64,000 nucleotides of DNA from Faecalibacterium longum CLA-AA-H243 (lineage in GTDB: Bacteria > Bacillota > Clostridia > Oscillospirales > Ruminococcaceae), in NCBI RefSeq assembly GCF_020687245.1, contig NZ_JAJEQG010000004.1, positions 62,001 through 126,000 of the forward strand. Direction: 5' to 3'. A program made the translations under genes and the position numbers. The stretch's first letter is position 1. Each line of letters starts with the position of its first letter. The notes below the pieces were generated by a model. The model saw nothing but the letters and a program-made list of their open reading frames with translations. It did no database searches and had not been told where the DNA came from. Below, piece by piece: positions 33,436 through 41,056 of the stretch.

Positions 33436-34518
33436 TCATGCGTTCTCTTTGCGGAACTTCTCCATGAAGTCTACCAGCTTGTCGATGCCCTCGGCTGGCA
33501 TTGCGTTGTAGATGGAGGCGCGCATACCGCCCACGAGGCGGTGGCCCTTCAGGTTGACGAAACCGGCGTCTGCGGCCTCGGCGCAGAACTTCTTGTCGAG
33601 GTCGGGGTCAGGGCTGGTGAAGGTGACGTTCATGGTGCTGCGGTAGCGGTGCTCCACAGGATTATTGAAGAAGTCCTGACCATCGAGGTAGTCGTACAGG
33701 ACCTTGGCCTTGGCCTCGTTGATCTTCTGCATATTGGCAAGACCGCCGATGTCGTTTTCCAGATACTTGAGCACCAGACCGGTCATGTAGATGCACCAGC
33801 AGGGCGGCGTATTGTACATGCTGTCCTTGGCCAGCAGGGTGGTGTAGTTCATCATGGTGGGTACATTGTCGGCGGCGTGACCCAGCAGGTCGTCCCGGAC
33901 GATGGCGATGGCCATGCCGGCGGGGGCGACGTTCTTCTGGACGCCGAAATAGATGCAGCCGTACTTGGTGACGTCCACGGGCTTGGAGAGGATCATGGAG
34001 CTCATATCCGCCACCAGCGGCACACCCTCCACCTGAGGCACTTCGACATACTGGGTGCCGAAGATGGTGTTGTTCTGGCAGATGTGGATGTAGCTTGCAT
34101 CCTTGTCGTAGTCGATGGCGTTCACGTCCGGGATGTAGGTGAAGTTCTTATCCTTGCTGGACGCGACGATTTTGGCCTCGCCGAACTTTGCGGCTTCCTT
34201 TGCGGCCAGGTTGGAGAAGTTGCCGGTGACGATGTAGTCGGCCTTGCCGGTGGTCATGAAGTTCAGCGGCACCATGGCGAACTGCTGGGTCGCGCCGCCC
34301 TGGAAGAAGCCGACCTTATAATTATCGGGAATGTTCATCACCCGGCGCAGGGTGGCTTCGGTGTCGGTGATGATGGCGTCGAACCACTTGCTGCGGTGGC
34401 TCATCTCCATCACGCTCTGGCCGCTGCCGCCGTATTCGAGCAGCTCTGCCTGAGCCTGCTTGAGCACCTTTTCGGGTAACATGCTGGGACCTGCGCTGAA
34501 ATTATAAACTCGTGCCAT
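33436..34518 (-). CDS. serC: Phosphoserine aminotransferase SerC
   Basis: This 360-residue PLP enzyme converts phosphohydroxypyruvate and glutamate to phosphoserine. It begins VYNFSAGPSMLPEKVLKQAQAE with EMSHRSKWF, the family start. FFQGGATQQFAMVPLN and ADMSSMILSKPVDVTKYGCIYFGVQKN hold the PLP-binding Lys, and HRLVGGMRASIYNAMP ends the enzyme. Length is normal. AAAAGGAG precedes the ATG. It is the first gene of the serC-serA operon; serB is not in the window. Confidence 0.96.
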   Translation of the reverse strand: MARVYNFSAGPSMLPEKVLKQAQAELLEYGGSGQSVMEMSHRSKWFDAIITDTEATLRRVMNIPDNYKVGFFQGGATQQFAMVPLNFMTTGKADYIVTGNFSNLAAKEAAKFGEAKIVASSKDKNFTYIPDVNAIDYDKDASYIHICQNNTIFGTQYVEVPQVEGVPLVADMSSMILSKPVDVTKYGCIYFGVQKNVAPAGMAIAIVRDDLLGHAADNVPTMMNYTTLLAKDSMYNTPPCWCIYMTGLVLKYLENDIGGLANMQKINEAKAKVLYDYLDGQDFFNNPVEHRYRSTMNVTFTSPDPDLDKKFCAEAADAGFVNLKGHRLVGGMRASIYNAMPAEGIDKLVDFMEKFRKENA

Positions 34519-34583
34519 GACGGATTCTCTCCTTTTCCTCTATCTGACGGCCCGTTCGGGCGTTGTGCTCTGGATTTGTCCGT

Positions 34584-34613
34584 AGTATAATGGTTTTGAG
34601 GGGTGCAAAACAA
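34584..34613 (-). promoter_or_regulatory. Promoter of serC-serA
   Basis: On the minus strand TTGTTT (34613-34608), an 18-base spacer and TATACT (34589-34584). Confidence 0.55.
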
Positions 34614-34752
34614 GAGCATCTTTGCACAAAGTTGAGCCGTCAAAGCCCGGGCGGGCGCACGAAGCGTACAAATGTCCTCGTGCAGGGGACATTTTCAAAG
34701 ACATTTGTAAAACAGATAGTGGAGAGCCGCATGGCTGCTGGGTTTTCTGCTC

Positions 34753-34781
34753 TTGTTCTTTTTCCTGATTTTTGGTACAAT
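34753..34781 (+). promoter_or_regulatory. Promoter of the BlaI/MecI-type gene
   Basis: TTGTTC (34753-34758), a 17-base spacer and TACAAT (34776-34781). An operator-like sequence lies about 13 bases downstream of the -10 box. Confidence 0.6.
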
Positions 34782-34841
34782 GTCAGTATCTAAGACAAAT
34801 GTAAAACTAAGTTTTTTACTCAAAAAGGAGAGATGGCCCCC

Positions 34842-35264
34842 ATGTATGGCATTCCGGACAGGCTGAAAGCCCTTTCGGCGGCGGAGGAACAGGTGCTTCT
34901 GGCCCTGTGGGACTGCAAACCGCCCGTGTCGCGGCGGGACATCGGTGCGCGTCTGGCCGAAAAAGGCTGGGCCGCCGCCACCGTGCTGAACTTTTTATAC
35001 CGGCTGGAAGAGAAGGGCTGGGTCACCTGCACCAAAGAGCAGAACCACAACCTCTACGCCCCCACCGTCACCCGCCGGGCCTACGGCGTCTACACCATGC
35101 GCCAGCGGCTGGACACCGTCTTTGGCGGCGACCTCGCACAGGCCGTGCGGGCGCTGGTGAGCGAGAGCGGCTGCTCCCAGAGCGAGCTGGAACAGGCCAT
35201 CGCTGTACTGAACGAAAAGCACGCAGAATCGGAAGAATATGACCTGTATGACCCGTACGGTTAA
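34842..35264 (+). CDS. BlaI/MecI/CopY-family repressor
   Basis: This protein of about 140 residues has the family's winged helix (LSAAEEQVLLALWDCKPPVSRRDIGARL, then AATVLNFLYRLEEKGWVTC) and a C-terminal dimerisation region (GGDLAQAVRALVSESGCSQ). BlaI and MecI control beta-lactam resistance and are inactivated by a BlaR1/MecR1 sensor; CopY responds to copper. Neither a sensor peptidase nor a copper pump is adjacent. ATG 34842 is 11 bases after AAGGAG; ATG 34833 is only 2 bases after it and less likely. Three operator-like sites upstream suggest self-regulation. Confidence 0.85.
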   Translation: MYGIPDRLKALSAAEEQVLLALWDCKPPVSRRDIGARLAEKGWAAATVLNFLYRLEEKGWVTCTKEQNHNLYAPTVTRRAYGVYTMRQRLDTVFGGDLAQAVRALVSESGCSQSELEQAIAVLNEKHAESEEYDLYDPYG

Positions 35265-35363
35265 ATCTCTCAGTCTCGCTGTGCTCGCCGGCTTCCCTGT
35301 TAGGGGAGCCCTTGGCAGGCCGCTCAACTCGTACTGGATGAAAATGCACTGTCATCCGTAAGG
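35262..35363 (+). repeat. Repeat-like intergenic element with hairpins
   Basis: Starting at the stop codon of the BlaI-type gene, this stretch contains AAATCTCTCAGTCTCGC, TTCCC-TGTTA-GGGGA and a GGATG/CATCC arm pair. Its start resembles AAACCTCTCAGTC after the stop at 24749. In my recollection elements of this kind are common after genes in Faecalibacterium relatives. This is inference; only one full copy is in the window. Confidence 0.4.
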
Positions 35364-35401
35364 CAATGGACCCTGCGGTCTGGTTTCAGGAGGATATGAT
35401 A

Positions 35402-36556
35402 ATGGATTGCAAACTTCGCGCCAAAAACTGCGGCGGCTGCCCGATGCTGGCCACCGAATACGCCGCACAGCTCAAAAAGAAAGAGGCCGACGTCCGCGCC
35501 CTGCTGGGCAAATACGGCCCCATCTCCCCCATCCGGGGGATGGAAACGCCCTACCACTACCGCAATAAAGTGATTTCCACCTTTGCCCCCGCTGCCGGTG
35601 GAAAACTCACCTCCGGCATCTACGCGGCTCGCACCCACAAGGTGCTTCCGGTGGAGAGCTGTCTTTTGCAGGACGAGGTACTGGACAAGGTGATGCTGGC
35701 CGTCCGCGCGGCCGCCAACGCCTGCCGCTACCAGCCCTTCAACGAGGACAAAGGCACCGGCCTGCTCCGCCACTGCCTGCTCCGCCGGGGCGTCGCCACC
35801 GGTCAGGTGATGGTGGTGCTGGTCACGGCCCAGCCCGTGCTGCCCGGCGCGAAGAACTTCGTGAAAGCCCTGCTGTCCGAGGCCGAAAAGCGGGGCGTCC
35901 CCGTCACCACCGTCGTACAGAACTACAATCCCCGCCGCACCAGCGTCGTTCTGGGCGAGGACGAAAAAGTCCTCTACGGCAAGGGCTTCATCCTTGACAC
36001 CCTCTGCGGCAAGACCTACGCCCTCAGCCCCCGCAGCTTCTATCAGGTGAACCCCGTCCAGACCGCCGTGCTCTACGGGCTGGCCGTCGATGCCGCCCAC
36101 CTCACCGGCAAAGAAGTCGTCCTCGATGCCTACTGCGGCATCGGCACCATCGGCCTGACGGCCTCTGACAAGGCCCGGCAGGTGGTGGGCGTGGAAGTGA
36201 ACCGGGATGCCGTCCGGGACGCCATCGGCAACGCAAAGCACAACGGCGTAAAAAACGCCCGCTTCTTTGCCGCTGACGCCACCGCGTGGATACGGGAAGC
36301 CGCCGACGCGGGCCAGAAGGCCGACGTCGTCTTCATGGACCCGCCCCGGGAGGGTTCGACGCCCGCCTTCATCGAGAGCGTGGCCCGCATGGCCCCGAAG
36401 CGCATCGTCTACGTCAGCTGCAACCCCGAGACGATGGCCCGCGACCTCGCTCTCCTGACCCAGAAAGGCTACCGCGCCGAAGACTTCACGCCGGTGGATA
36501 TGTTCCCCCACAGCGCACATTGCGAAGTGGTCGGGTCGCTGGTTCGTATAAAATAA
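35402..36556 (+). CDS. 23S rRNA (uracil-5-)-methyltransferase of the RlmCD/TrmA family
   Basis: This protein of about 384 residues is a class I RNA m5U methyltransferase. A cysteine cluster at the N-terminus (MDCKLRAKNCGGCPM) probably binds a 4Fe-4S cluster. The SAM site is VLDAYCGIGTIGL, the catalytic region DPPREGSTPAF, and YVSCNPETMARDL carries the nucleophilic Cys. Family members modify U747 and U1939 in 23S rRNA. I chose ATG 35402, 8 bases after AGGAGG; the ATG at 35396 is too close and the one at 35366 has no site. It is followed by the GntR gene 14 bases later. Confidence 0.88.
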   Translation: MDCKLRAKNCGGCPMLATEYAAQLKKKEADVRALLGKYGPISPIRGMETPYHYRNKVISTFAPAAGGKLTSGIYAARTHKVLPVESCLLQDEVLDKVMLAVRAAANACRYQPFNEDKGTGLLRHCLLRRGVATGQVMVVLVTAQPVLPGAKNFVKALLSEAEKRGVPVTTVVQNYNPRRTSVVLGEDEKVLYGKGFILDTLCGKTYALSPRSFYQVNPVQTAVLYGLAVDAAHLTGKEVVLDAYCGIGTIGLTASDKARQVVGVEVNRDAVRDAIGNAKHNGVKNARFFAADATAWIREAADAGQKADVVFMDPPREGSTPAFIESVARMAPKRIVYVSCNPETMARDLALLTQKGYRAEDFTPVDMFPHSAHCEVVGSLVRIK

Positions 36557-36570
36557 AAGAGGAAAAAGAT

Positions 36571-37296
36571 ATGGCATCGTTTTCTGGCATCAAGAACACC
36601 CTGCTGGCTGAGCAGGTGGAAGAACAGCTGTACGAGTACATCACAAAGCTGCCCCTGAAGGCAGGCGACAAACTGCCCAACGAATTCAAGCTGGCGGAGA
36701 TGTTCGGGGTAGGCCGCAGCACAGTGCGGGAAGCCGTAAAGCTCCTGGTTTCCCGGAACGTCCTCGAGACGCGGCGCGGCTCCGGTACCTATGTAAAAGA
36801 CCTCGTCCCCACTGACCTCGACCCTCTGAATCTGCGCAACGTAGAAGATAAGGTCACACTGGCCATGAATCTGGTGGACCTGCGCCTCATCCTGGAGCCG
36901 GGCATCGCCGAGCTGGCAGCCTACAACGCCACCGACGAAGAGATCGAACATCTGAAAGACCTGTGCGACACTGTGGAATATAAGATAGACCATGACCTCT
37001 ATTACATCCAGGACGACATCGATTTCCACACCTACATCGCCCGGTGCAGCAAAAACAAGGTGGTGGAGCAGATCATCTCCATCATCGAGACTGCGGTGCT
37101 GATGTTCGTGAACCTGACCCACCGCCGCCTGCGGCAGGAGACCATCATCACCCACCGCGCCATCACAAAATCCATCGCCGAGCACGACCCCGTAGGGGCG
37201 CGCAGCGCCATGACGATGCACATTTCCTATAACCGGGCCGCCATCAAAGAGATCTACGATGCACGGAACCGGGAGCTGGAAAATCAGGAACAATGA
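36571..37296 (+). CDS. GntR-family (FadR/FCD) transcriptional regulator
   Basis: This 241-residue regulator has an N-terminal winged helix (GDKLPNEFKLAEMFGVGRST, EAVKLLVSRNVLETRRGSGT) and a C-terminal FCD domain with metal-binding His residues (FHTYIARCSKN, LRQETIITHRAI, MHISYNRA). FCD domains bind sugar acids, carboxylates or fatty acyl groups. The gene lies just before a sugar-acid catabolic operon and is separated from it by a terminator, which suggests it represses that operon. AGAGGA precedes the ATG. The upstream continuation of the open frame is out of frame with the preceding gene and not coding. Confidence 0.9.
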   Translation: MASFSGIKNTLLAEQVEEQLYEYITKLPLKAGDKLPNEFKLAEMFGVGRSTVREAVKLLVSRNVLETRRGSGTYVKDLVPTDLDPLNLRNVEDKVTLAMNLVDLRLILEPGIAELAAYNATDEEIEHLKDLCDTVEYKIDHDLYYIQDDIDFHTYIARCSKNKVVEQIISIIETAVLMFVNLTHRRLRQETIITHRAITKSIAEHDPVGARSAMTMHISYNRAAIKEIYDARNRELENQEQ

Positions 37297-37304
37297 CACT
37301 GCAG

Positions 37305-37330
37305 AGAGGTGCTACGGCACCTCTTTTTTT
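37305..37330 (+). terminator. Terminator after the GntR gene
   Basis: AGAGGTGC and GCACCTCT around a 4-base loop, followed by TTTTTT. Confidence 0.85.
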
Positions 37331-37498
37331 GATTTTCAGGCTGCTGTTTTGCGGCAAAAGTTGTCTGACTGATTTTGCAAAAAAGTTTACATTTTCGATT
37401 TAATTCGTTCACGCGACGAAATTTTCCTTCATTTTTGAGCAAAATGCACAATCAAAAAATCGCGTAATGTGGGAAAAGTAGAAGCTTTCGGAAACAAC

Positions 37499-37527
37499 TT
37501 GCTGTGAAAATCCAGAAGTGGTATCAT
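37499..37527 (+). promoter_or_regulatory. Promoter of the sugar-acid operon
   Basis: TTGCTG (37499-37504), a 17-base spacer and TATCAT (37522-37527), then the palindrome GTCGTGCGAC (37541-37550), which matches the GT-N-AC pattern of GntR operators. A related sequence, ACGCGACGAAATTTTCC, lies at 37411-37427. Confidence 0.6.
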
Positions 37528-37588
37528 GAAGCCAGAAAAAGTCGTGCGACAATTTTCCTGTTCAGAGCATCAAGAAAAGGAGAAAACA

Positions 37589-38668
37589 ATGAAGTTGAAA
37601 ACCGGTATCATCGGCTGCGGAAAGGTCGGCGATTTCCATGCAAAGGCATACGCCCAGCTGGAGAACAGCGAGTTCACTGCCGTGTGTGACGCCAATCTGG
37701 AGCGTGCAAAAGCCTTCGCAGAGCGATACAATGTCCACGCCTACTCGGACATTGCGGAGATGATCCAGAAAGAACATCTGGACGTCGTCAGCGTCTGCAC
37801 CCCGCACCCCATCCACTGCGACCCCGCTGTGACCGCAGCGGAGAACGGCTGCAACGTCCTCATCGAGAAGCCTCTGGCTTCCAGCCTCGCTGACTGCGAC
37901 CGCATTATCGAGGCAGGCGACAAGAACCACGTCACCATCGGCACGATGGTGCAGCGCCGCTTCTACCGCCCTTGTATGCGCATCCACGAAGCCATCGAGG
38001 CTGGCAAGATCGGCAAGCCGGTGCTGGGCATGGTCACCATGCTGGGCTGGCGTGATAAGGCCTACTACGACAGCGACGCATGGCGCGGCACCTGGAAGGG
38101 CGAAGGCGGCGGCGTTCTGGTCAACCAGGCACCCCATCAGCTCGACCTGCTGCTGTGGTACATGGGCGACGTCGATGAAGTATACGGCGTCTGGAAGAAT
38201 CTGAACCACCCCTACATCGAAGTGGAAGATACCGCCGTGGCCGTCGTCAAATTCAAGAGCGGCGCCGTGGGCAACATCGTGGTCAGCAACAGCCAGAACC
38301 CCGCCCTCTACGGCAAGGTACACGTCTTCGGCGAGAACGGTGCAGGCGTGGGCGTCCAGACCGACGGCGGCGCAATGTTCATCGCCGGTATGTCCACCAT
38401 CACCGAGCCGCCTTACAACGACCTGTGGACCGTTGAGGGCGAGGCCGACAAGCTGGAGGACTGGAAGAAGGGCGACTGCGACTTCTTCAACAGCGTGGAC
38501 TCCATGTACTACTACCATCAGGAGCAGATCAAGGACTTTCTCCACGCCGTGGAGACCCACACTAAGCCCCTGGTGGACGCCCGGGACGGCCGCAAGACCG
38601 TGGAGCTGTTCGAGGCCATCTACCGCAGCACCCAGACCAACTCCGTCATCAAATTCCCCATCCGCTGA
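37589..38668 (+). CDS. Gfo/Idh/MocA-family oxidoreductase
   Basis: This 359-residue NAD(P)-dependent dehydrogenase begins with a Rossmann fold (TGIIGCGKVGDFHAKAYAQL), followed by VVSVCTPHPIHCD and the EKPLA motif (NVLIEKPLASSL), which carries the substrate Lys. A C-terminal domain with GGVLVNQAPHQLDLLLWYMG completes the family pattern. Such enzymes oxidise sugars, sugar acids or inositols. AAAGGAG precedes the ATG at 37589; the upstream in-frame start is not supported. It is first in an operon with an isomerase, a GntP permease and a dehydratase. Confidence 0.9.
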   Translation: MKLKTGIIGCGKVGDFHAKAYAQLENSEFTAVCDANLERAKAFAERYNVHAYSDIAEMIQKEHLDVVSVCTPHPIHCDPAVTAAENGCNVLIEKPLASSLADCDRIIEAGDKNHVTIGTMVQRRFYRPCMRIHEAIEAGKIGKPVLGMVTMLGWRDKAYYDSDAWRGTWKGEGGGVLVNQAPHQLDLLLWYMGDVDEVYGVWKNLNHPYIEVEDTAVAVVKFKSGAVGNIVVSNSQNPALYGKVHVFGENGAGVGVQTDGGAMFIAGMSTITEPPYNDLWTVEGEADKLEDWKKGDCDFFNSVDSMYYYHQEQIKDFLHAVETHTKPLVDARDGRKTVELFEAIYRSTQTNSVIKFPIR

Positions 38669-38695
38669 GATGGGCAAAAAGGAGTGCTGCTGCTT

Positions 38696-39556
38696 ATGAA
38701 GACCTCTTATAATGAAGCCTGCGCCCGCGACTGCTCTACTCTGGAAAAGGATCTCGCCCTCTGCGAGAAAGCCGGCTTCGATTACATCGAAATACGACTC
38801 GATCTGCTCCGGGGCTGGCTCAAGGAGCACACGGTAGAGCAGCTCAAGGAATTTTTCGAAACGCATCGGCTCAAACCCCACGCCATCAACGCCGTCTACT
38901 TGCATCAGGGGATGCTGCCGGACGAAACGCCCGACTGGGATGACCCCGCCATGCAGGACTTCAAGCTGGCCTGTGAGGTGGGCAGCGCCATCGGCAGCGG
39001 CTACGTCATCATCGTGCCGCCCCTCGACCCCAGCGGGGTGTTCACCGGTGATGCAGCCGCCGCAGAGCAGGAGTGCATCCGCATCCTGAAAAAGCTCTCG
39101 GCGCTGGCCCGGCCCTACGGCATGAAGCTCTGCTTCGAGCTGGTTGGCCTGCGCAAGAGCTGTGTGCGCAGCATCGAGGCCGCCGACCACATCGTGCGGG
39201 CCGTGGACGAGGACAATGCAGGCTTCGTGTTCGATTCCTACAACATCCACCTCAACGGTCACTGCAACGATTTCAGCGCCATCAAAAACGTGCAGCCCGA
39301 AAAGATCTTTGCCGTCCACCTGATGAGCGCCGACGACGTCCCCGAAAGCGAGATGGGGCAGGACAAGCGCTGCTTTGCCGGCACCGGCGTCGTGGACACC
39401 GACAGCTTTTTGCAGACCCTGAAATGCTGCGGCTACGACGGCATGGTCTCGGTGGAGACCTTCCGCCCCGAATACTGGGCCAAGACCCCTGAGTGGGTCA
39501 TCGAGAACGCCTATCGTACGACCTATGCCGCACTGGAAAAGAACCAGTGCCTGTAA
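38696..39556 (+). CDS. Sugar phosphate isomerase/epimerase (TIM barrel)
   Basis: This 286-residue protein belongs to the xylose isomerase-like AP_endonuc_2 superfamily. It has FDYIEIRLDLL, KPHAINAVYLHQG, LCFELVGLRKSCVRSIEA, FVFDSYNIHLNGHCND, IFAVHLMSADDV and DGMVSVETFRPEYW in the expected order, with Glu, Asp, His and Glu metal ligands visible. Relatives interconvert ketoses or act on inosose and hexulonate intermediates. The gene follows the dehydrogenase and precedes GntP. I chose ATG 38696 over the GTG at 38684, which overlaps the AAAAGGAG site. Confidence 0.85.
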   Translation: MKTSYNEACARDCSTLEKDLALCEKAGFDYIEIRLDLLRGWLKEHTVEQLKEFFETHRLKPHAINAVYLHQGMLPDETPDWDDPAMQDFKLACEVGSAIGSGYVIIVPPLDPSGVFTGDAAAAEQECIRILKKLSALARPYGMKLCFELVGLRKSCVRSIEAADHIVRAVDEDNAGFVFDSYNIHLNGHCNDFSAIKNVQPEKIFAVHLMSADDVPESEMGQDKRCFAGTGVVDTDSFLQTLKCCGYDGMVSVETFRPEYWAKTPEWVIENAYRTTYAALEKNQCL

Positions 39557-39574
39557 GCTTAAAAGGAGTACATT

Positions 39575-41008
39575 ATGTCACCTCTACATTTTGTAATCAT
39601 GCTGATCGTCGCGATCATCATCCTGACCGTTCTGACCCTGAAATTCAAGATGCACCCGGTCATGGTGCTGTTCCTTACCGCCACCTTCTGCGGTCTGGCC
39701 TCCGGCAAGACCCTTGTAGACACCTTTGCTGCCATTACCAAATACTTCGGCTCGACCTTAGGCTCCATTGGTGTTATGATTATTTTTGGTGCAGTCATTG
39801 CATCGGGCATCAATGACACCGGCGCTGCCACCAGCATGGTCAACTTCTTCATCAAGAAGTTCAAGGGCAAGTGCCTTGAGCTGGCACCGTCCCTGACCGG
39901 CTTCATCATGAGCATCCCCGTCTTCGGCGACATCGCCATCATCCTGAACGCCCCCATCTCCGCCATCCTTGCCAAGCGCAAAAAGCTGGGTATGCAGCAG
40001 GTCGCTCCCTTCGTTAACCTCGGCCTGACTCTGACCCACGGTCTGGTGCCTCCCACCCCCGGCATCCTGGCTGTCTCCATCCTGCTGGGCGCTGACATCG
40101 GCACTGTCATTATCATCGGCCTCATCTGCTCCGTCATCTCCTTCGTTGTCTGCTACCTCGGCCTGCGTCCTGTCTACGCCAAGGGCGAGTACGTCGCTCC
40201 GCTGCCCCAGTACACCGAGGGCATCGAGGCTGTGGAAGACACCAACGATGTAAACGCCCTGCTCATCAAGGAGGACAACACCCCCAGCGCCGGCGCTTCC
40301 TTCCTGCCCCTGCTTCTGCCTGCCGTGATGATCGCCATCGGCTCCATCGGCAAGCTGTTCACTGAGGAAGGCTCCTCTGCCTATAACTTCTTCAACACCT
40401 TCGGCAACACCGTTCTGGCTCTGTTCATGGGCATCATCGCTGTCGGCTGCCTGATCTTCGGCCGCAAGGACAAGGTCGTCAAGAAAGCCAATGCTGACGG
40501 CACCGGCTGCAAGCTGACCGAGAAGAGCTCCTGGTTCGAGATCGTCATGAACAACTGGGTGGGCCGCGCCCTCCAGATCGCCATCGGCGCTCTGCTCATC
40601 ACCGCTATGGGCGGTGCCATGGGCGGCATCCTCCGCGAGAACGAAGCCATCGCCACCATCGGCGGCATGATCGCCGAGAGCAGCTTCCCCGCCGTTCTGG
40701 TGCCCTTTATCATGGCAGCCATCCTCATGACCGTCTGCGGTTCCATGACCACCGCCGCCATGACTGCTGCAGGTCTGATGGGCGGCCTGATGACCGTTCT
40801 GGGCCTCGACCCCGTCCTGACCACTCTGGCCATCGGCGCCGGCTCCATGGTCGGCTGGCACGTCAACAACAGCGGCTTCTGGATCTTCACCTCCCTGTAC
40901 GGCTTTGACACCAAGCAGGGCCTGAAGTACTTCACCACCACCAACGCCCTCGGCGGCATCGTGGCTTTCATCGTGCTGGTCATCCTCCACGCAGTCGGCC
41001 TCGTCTAA
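39575..41008 (+). CDS. GntP-family gluconate/sugar-acid permease
   Basis: This 477-residue transporter has 12-14 membrane segments. The N-terminus HFVIMLIVAIIILTVLTLKF, GAVIASGINDTGAA and the loop VFGDIAIILNAPIS are typical of the GntP/Ion-transporter superfamily. A hydrophilic loop around residues 200-240 is present. GntP carriers take up gluconate, fructuronate or similar acids by proton symport. Its place between the isomerase and the dehydratase indicates uptake of the sugar acid degraded by this operon. AAAAGGAG precedes the ATG. Confidence 0.9.
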   Translation: MSPLHFVIMLIVAIIILTVLTLKFKMHPVMVLFLTATFCGLASGKTLVDTFAAITKYFGSTLGSIGVMIIFGAVIASGINDTGAATSMVNFFIKKFKGKCLELAPSLTGFIMSIPVFGDIAIILNAPISAILAKRKKLGMQQVAPFVNLGLTLTHGLVPPTPGILAVSILLGADIGTVIIIGLICSVISFVVCYLGLRPVYAKGEYVAPLPQYTEGIEAVEDTNDVNALLIKEDNTPSAGASFLPLLLPAVMIAIGSIGKLFTEEGSSAYNFFNTFGNTVLALFMGIIAVGCLIFGRKDKVVKKANADGTGCKLTEKSSWFEIVMNNWVGRALQIAIGALLITAMGGAMGGILRENEAIATIGGMIAESSFPAVLVPFIMAAILMTVCGSMTTAAMTAAGLMGGLMTVLGLDPVLTTLAIGAGSMVGWHVNNSGFWIFTSLYGFDTKQGLKYFTTTNALGGIVAFIVLVILHAVGLV

Positions 41009-41056
41009 AATATCATTCGCACACACCAAATATCATGGAAGATACAGGGATTTGTT

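Larger units (their letters stand above)
34519..34841. other. Divergent region with three BlaI/CopY-type operator sequences
   Basis: This gap holds the serC promoter leftward and the BlaI-type gene's promoter rightward. TACAAATGTC (34667-34676), GACATTTGTA (34700-34709) and GACAAATGTA (34794-34803) each match the TACAnnTGTA operator core of BlaI, MecI and CopY proteins at 9 of 10 positions or better. The last lies just after the promoter at 34753-34781. No frame in the gap looks coding. Confidence 0.6.

Noticed and set aside
36286-36570. Upstream extension of the GntR frame
   Set aside because: It lies in the wrong frame inside the RNA methyltransferase gene; the family start is ATG 36571.
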